Shown here in pieces: positions 31,075-32,240 of a DNA stretch of 32,240 nt. Every line of letters starts with the position of its first letter. Positions within the stretch are counted from its first letter, which is position 1. Source of the stretch: Spirochaetales bacterium (GTDB taxonomy: Bacteria; Spirochaetota; Spirochaetia; DSM-27196; SLST01); contig SKZO01000398.1 of the NCBI GenBank assembly GCA_007127335.1, forward strand, positions 1 through 32,240, written 5' to 3'. A program made the position numbers and the translations under genes. The notes under the pieces are model-generated. The model was not told where the DNA came from. It worked only from the letters and a program-made list of their open reading frames with translations, and did no database searches.

Positions 31075-31104
31075 AGCATACCGCAGGGGTGGAGAAAGGA
31101 TCAA
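31075..31104 (-). promoter_or_regulatory. Promoter of the phosphatase/CMD operon
   Basis: On the minus strand TTGATC (31099-31104), an 18-base spacer and TATGCT (31075-31080) precede the SD hairpin. Each hexamer matches consensus at four of six positions. It implies a start near 31068 and a short leader. Confidence 0.45.
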
Positions 31105-31131
31105 CCGGACCACAGCGACGCTGCGATCCGG
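31105..31131 (-). terminator. Probable terminator of the solute-binding protein transcript
   Basis: On the minus strand CCGGA-TCG-CAGC-GTC-GCTG-TGG-TCCGG forms a 9-bp stem with one internal loop, followed by the T-rich TTGATCCTTTCT. It sits 12 bp after the stop at 31144. Its T-rich side is also the -35 region of the next promoter. Confidence 0.45.
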
Positions 31132-31143
31132 CTGAAGGCGAGC

Positions 31144-32240
31144 CTACTGCATCTGGGCGTAGACCTGCCGTGCTTCCTCGAGGACCTGCCGCCCGCCGGC
31201 GTTCATCCATTCCTCGACGAACTGATCCCACTGTGAGAGCGGGCGCGCTCCGGTGATGAAACGGATGAAGTTCTGCTCCTCGATCGTGTCGAGTGCGACC
31301 TTGTACTCGCCCCAAGCCCTGAGCGGATACCCGCTGATGGCGTCCATGGGACCTATGGCCTTCGCCCGCTCCTGAGCGATCCAGTCACCGTCTTTCGTGG
31401 CCGTATCGTAGATGTCGTAGTTGGGAACCCACGGAAAGTAGTTCATCCCGTATTCCGCTCGCTTCTCGAACGTGTCGTACGGCGGAATCCATTCGAGGAA
31501 GCCGTCGTCTCGGCGTTCGTAGGTGATCCCTTCGTCGCCGTGGTAGATGAAGACCGACCACTCCTCGGTGTTCAGGAGCTCATCCCAGATGTTGAACCAC
31601 TTGCGGATCTTCGCGTCGTCGTTCTCAAGATGGCTGCCGAACACGATCATGGGAATGACCTCCATCACCGTCCGCTGCCGCATACCCTGATCGCCACGGG
31701 GACCGACCGGCGGCGGAATGGTGAGCGGCCGTGCGTCGGGATTCGCCTGGACGAGCGGATCGTAGAACTGTCCGGAGAAGTACATCTCCGAAGGCCCTGC
31801 CGTCCACCACCATGTGTCCGGAATGAGACCGAAGTTCCCGGCATACCACTTCTCGCGGAAGACGTTGATGTTGTCCACGAAGAACGACGGGTCGATGATG
31901 CCGTCGGTGTACCACTTGTTCAGCAGAGTGAGCGCCTCCTTCGTCTCAGGAAGGATCGACCCCCAGACCAACTCGCCGTCCTTGACCTGGAATATCTGCG
32001 GGTGAGCCCCAAATGCTCCGTAGATGGGAGCGAACATCTGGATGTTTCCAGGCGTCTGGTAGAAACTCATTCCGTACGTGTCCCGAGTTCCGCTCTGGTT
32101 GGGGTCGTCGTTGCGGAAGGCATAGAGAACCGCCTCGAGCTCATCCAGGGTCGTGGGAATGTCCATACCCAGATTATCCAGCCAGTCGGAGCGGATACTC
32201 ATCACACGCGACGCGTCACCGAGCGGCCATGCCGTGGGAA
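31144..32240 (-). CDS. Extracellular solute-binding protein, sugar/oligosaccharide type (5' end outside window)
   Basis: This is the C-terminal 365 or so residues of an ABC-transporter binding protein of the large LplA/LipO-like group. The frame stays open through the right edge (upstream residues PTAWPLGDASR), so the codons near 32200 are internal, not the start. IRSDWLDNLGMDIPTTLDELEAVL (shown to IPTTLDE) is the standard hinge-region motif, followed by NKWYTDGIIDPSFF, WWWTAGPS with its stacked aromatics, and a C-terminal FIRFITGARPLSQWDQFVEEW. Such proteins bind oligosaccharides and partner with two permease genes, probably further upstream. GH5 in this window could act on imported sugars, but no direct link is visible. 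Confidence 0.9.
   Translation of the reverse strand, partial: PTAWPLGDASRVMSIRSDWLDNLGMDIPTTLDELEAVLYAFRNDDPNQSGTRDTYGMSFYQTPGNIQMFAPIYGAFGAHPQIFQVKDGELVWGSILPETKEALTLLNKWYTDGIIDPSFFVDNINVFREKWYAGNFGLIPDTWWWTAGPSEMYFSGQFYDPLVQANPDARPLTIPPPVGPRGDQGMRQRTVMEVIPMIVFGSHLENDDAKIRKWFNIWDELLNTEEWSVFIYHGDEGITYERRDDGFLEWIPPYDTFEKRAEYGMNYFPWVPNYDIYDTATKDGDWIAQERAKAIGPMDAISGYPLRAWGEYKVALDTIEEQNFIRFITGARPLSQWDQFVEEWMNAGGRQVLEEARQVYAQMQ

Noticed and set aside
1-32240. CRISPR arrays, tRNA/rRNA genes, insertion sequences, prophage or toxin-antitoxin loci.
   Set aside because: No regularly spaced repeats, no cloverleaf or rRNA sequence, no transposase or integrase motifs, and no intergenic space large enough were seen by eye.

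Overview
The window is a gene-dense, high-GC stretch of bacterial chromosome with 29 protein-coding genes, two of them cut by the window edges. I see no tRNA, rRNA, CRISPR array, insertion sequence or phage gene. The best lineage clue is the elongation factor G at 20938-23031. Its P-loop reads [13 protein letters not shown] and its G2-G4 segment resembles the mitochondrial-EFG1-like type found in spirochaetes, planctomycetes and some deltaproteobacteria. Together with the oligosaccharide-type binding protein, a lipoprotein ThiB and a 2-oxoacid:ferredoxin oxidoreductase, this suggests a free-living, probably anaerobic or facultative spirochaete or relative. This is inference from protein character, not from a marker gene.

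Layout. 1-954: tail of an RND/MMPL exporter and its LolA-like lipoprotein-sorting partner. 963-5376: a redox/signalling island with a small exported protein, a NapH-like polyferredoxin, an OmpR-type response regulator, a histidine kinase and a second exported protein. It ends at a strong terminator and carries the same TTCAC-N6-TTCAC direct repeat before its first and last genes. 5406-10451: SDR oxidoreductase, AlkA-like glycosylase, ferric-reductase-like membrane protein, APH-like kinase, YpeA-type acetyltransferase and MFS exporter. 10448-14412: URO-D-superfamily protein and PhyH dioxygenase (one operon), a divergent AraC regulator and an intracellular GH5 glycosidase. 14535-17316: korDABC, four subunits of a 2-oxoacid:ferredoxin oxidoreductase. 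17323-20154: a large membrane Cache-PAS-GGDEF-EAL cyclic-di-GMP protein. 20217-23137: EF-G with a downstream RecA/KaiC-like ATPase in one operon. 23164-25167: divergent zinc alcohol dehydrogenase and a Gate-domain membrane protein. 25143-29517: a TPP-riboswitch-controlled thiamine transporter operon, thiB-thiP-thiQ, plus a fourth, unrecognised gene. 29493-31104: CMD/AhpD-like protein and a membrane-anchored tyrosine phosphatase. 31144-32240: 3' part of a sugar-type solute-binding protein.

Genes are tightly packed, with ATGA/GTGA start-stop overlaps inside operons. Four of five convergent pairs physically overlap at their 3' ends. No intergenic gap exceeds about 190 bp. Many starts were moved downstream of the longest possible frame because a good Shine-Dalgarno (SD) site or an operon overlap indicates a later codon.

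The most interesting leads are the TCS/polyferredoxin island with matching direct repeats, the unknown fourth gene of the TPP-regulated operon, the EF-G/ATPase pairing, and the hairpin covering the ribosome-binding site of the phosphatase gene.
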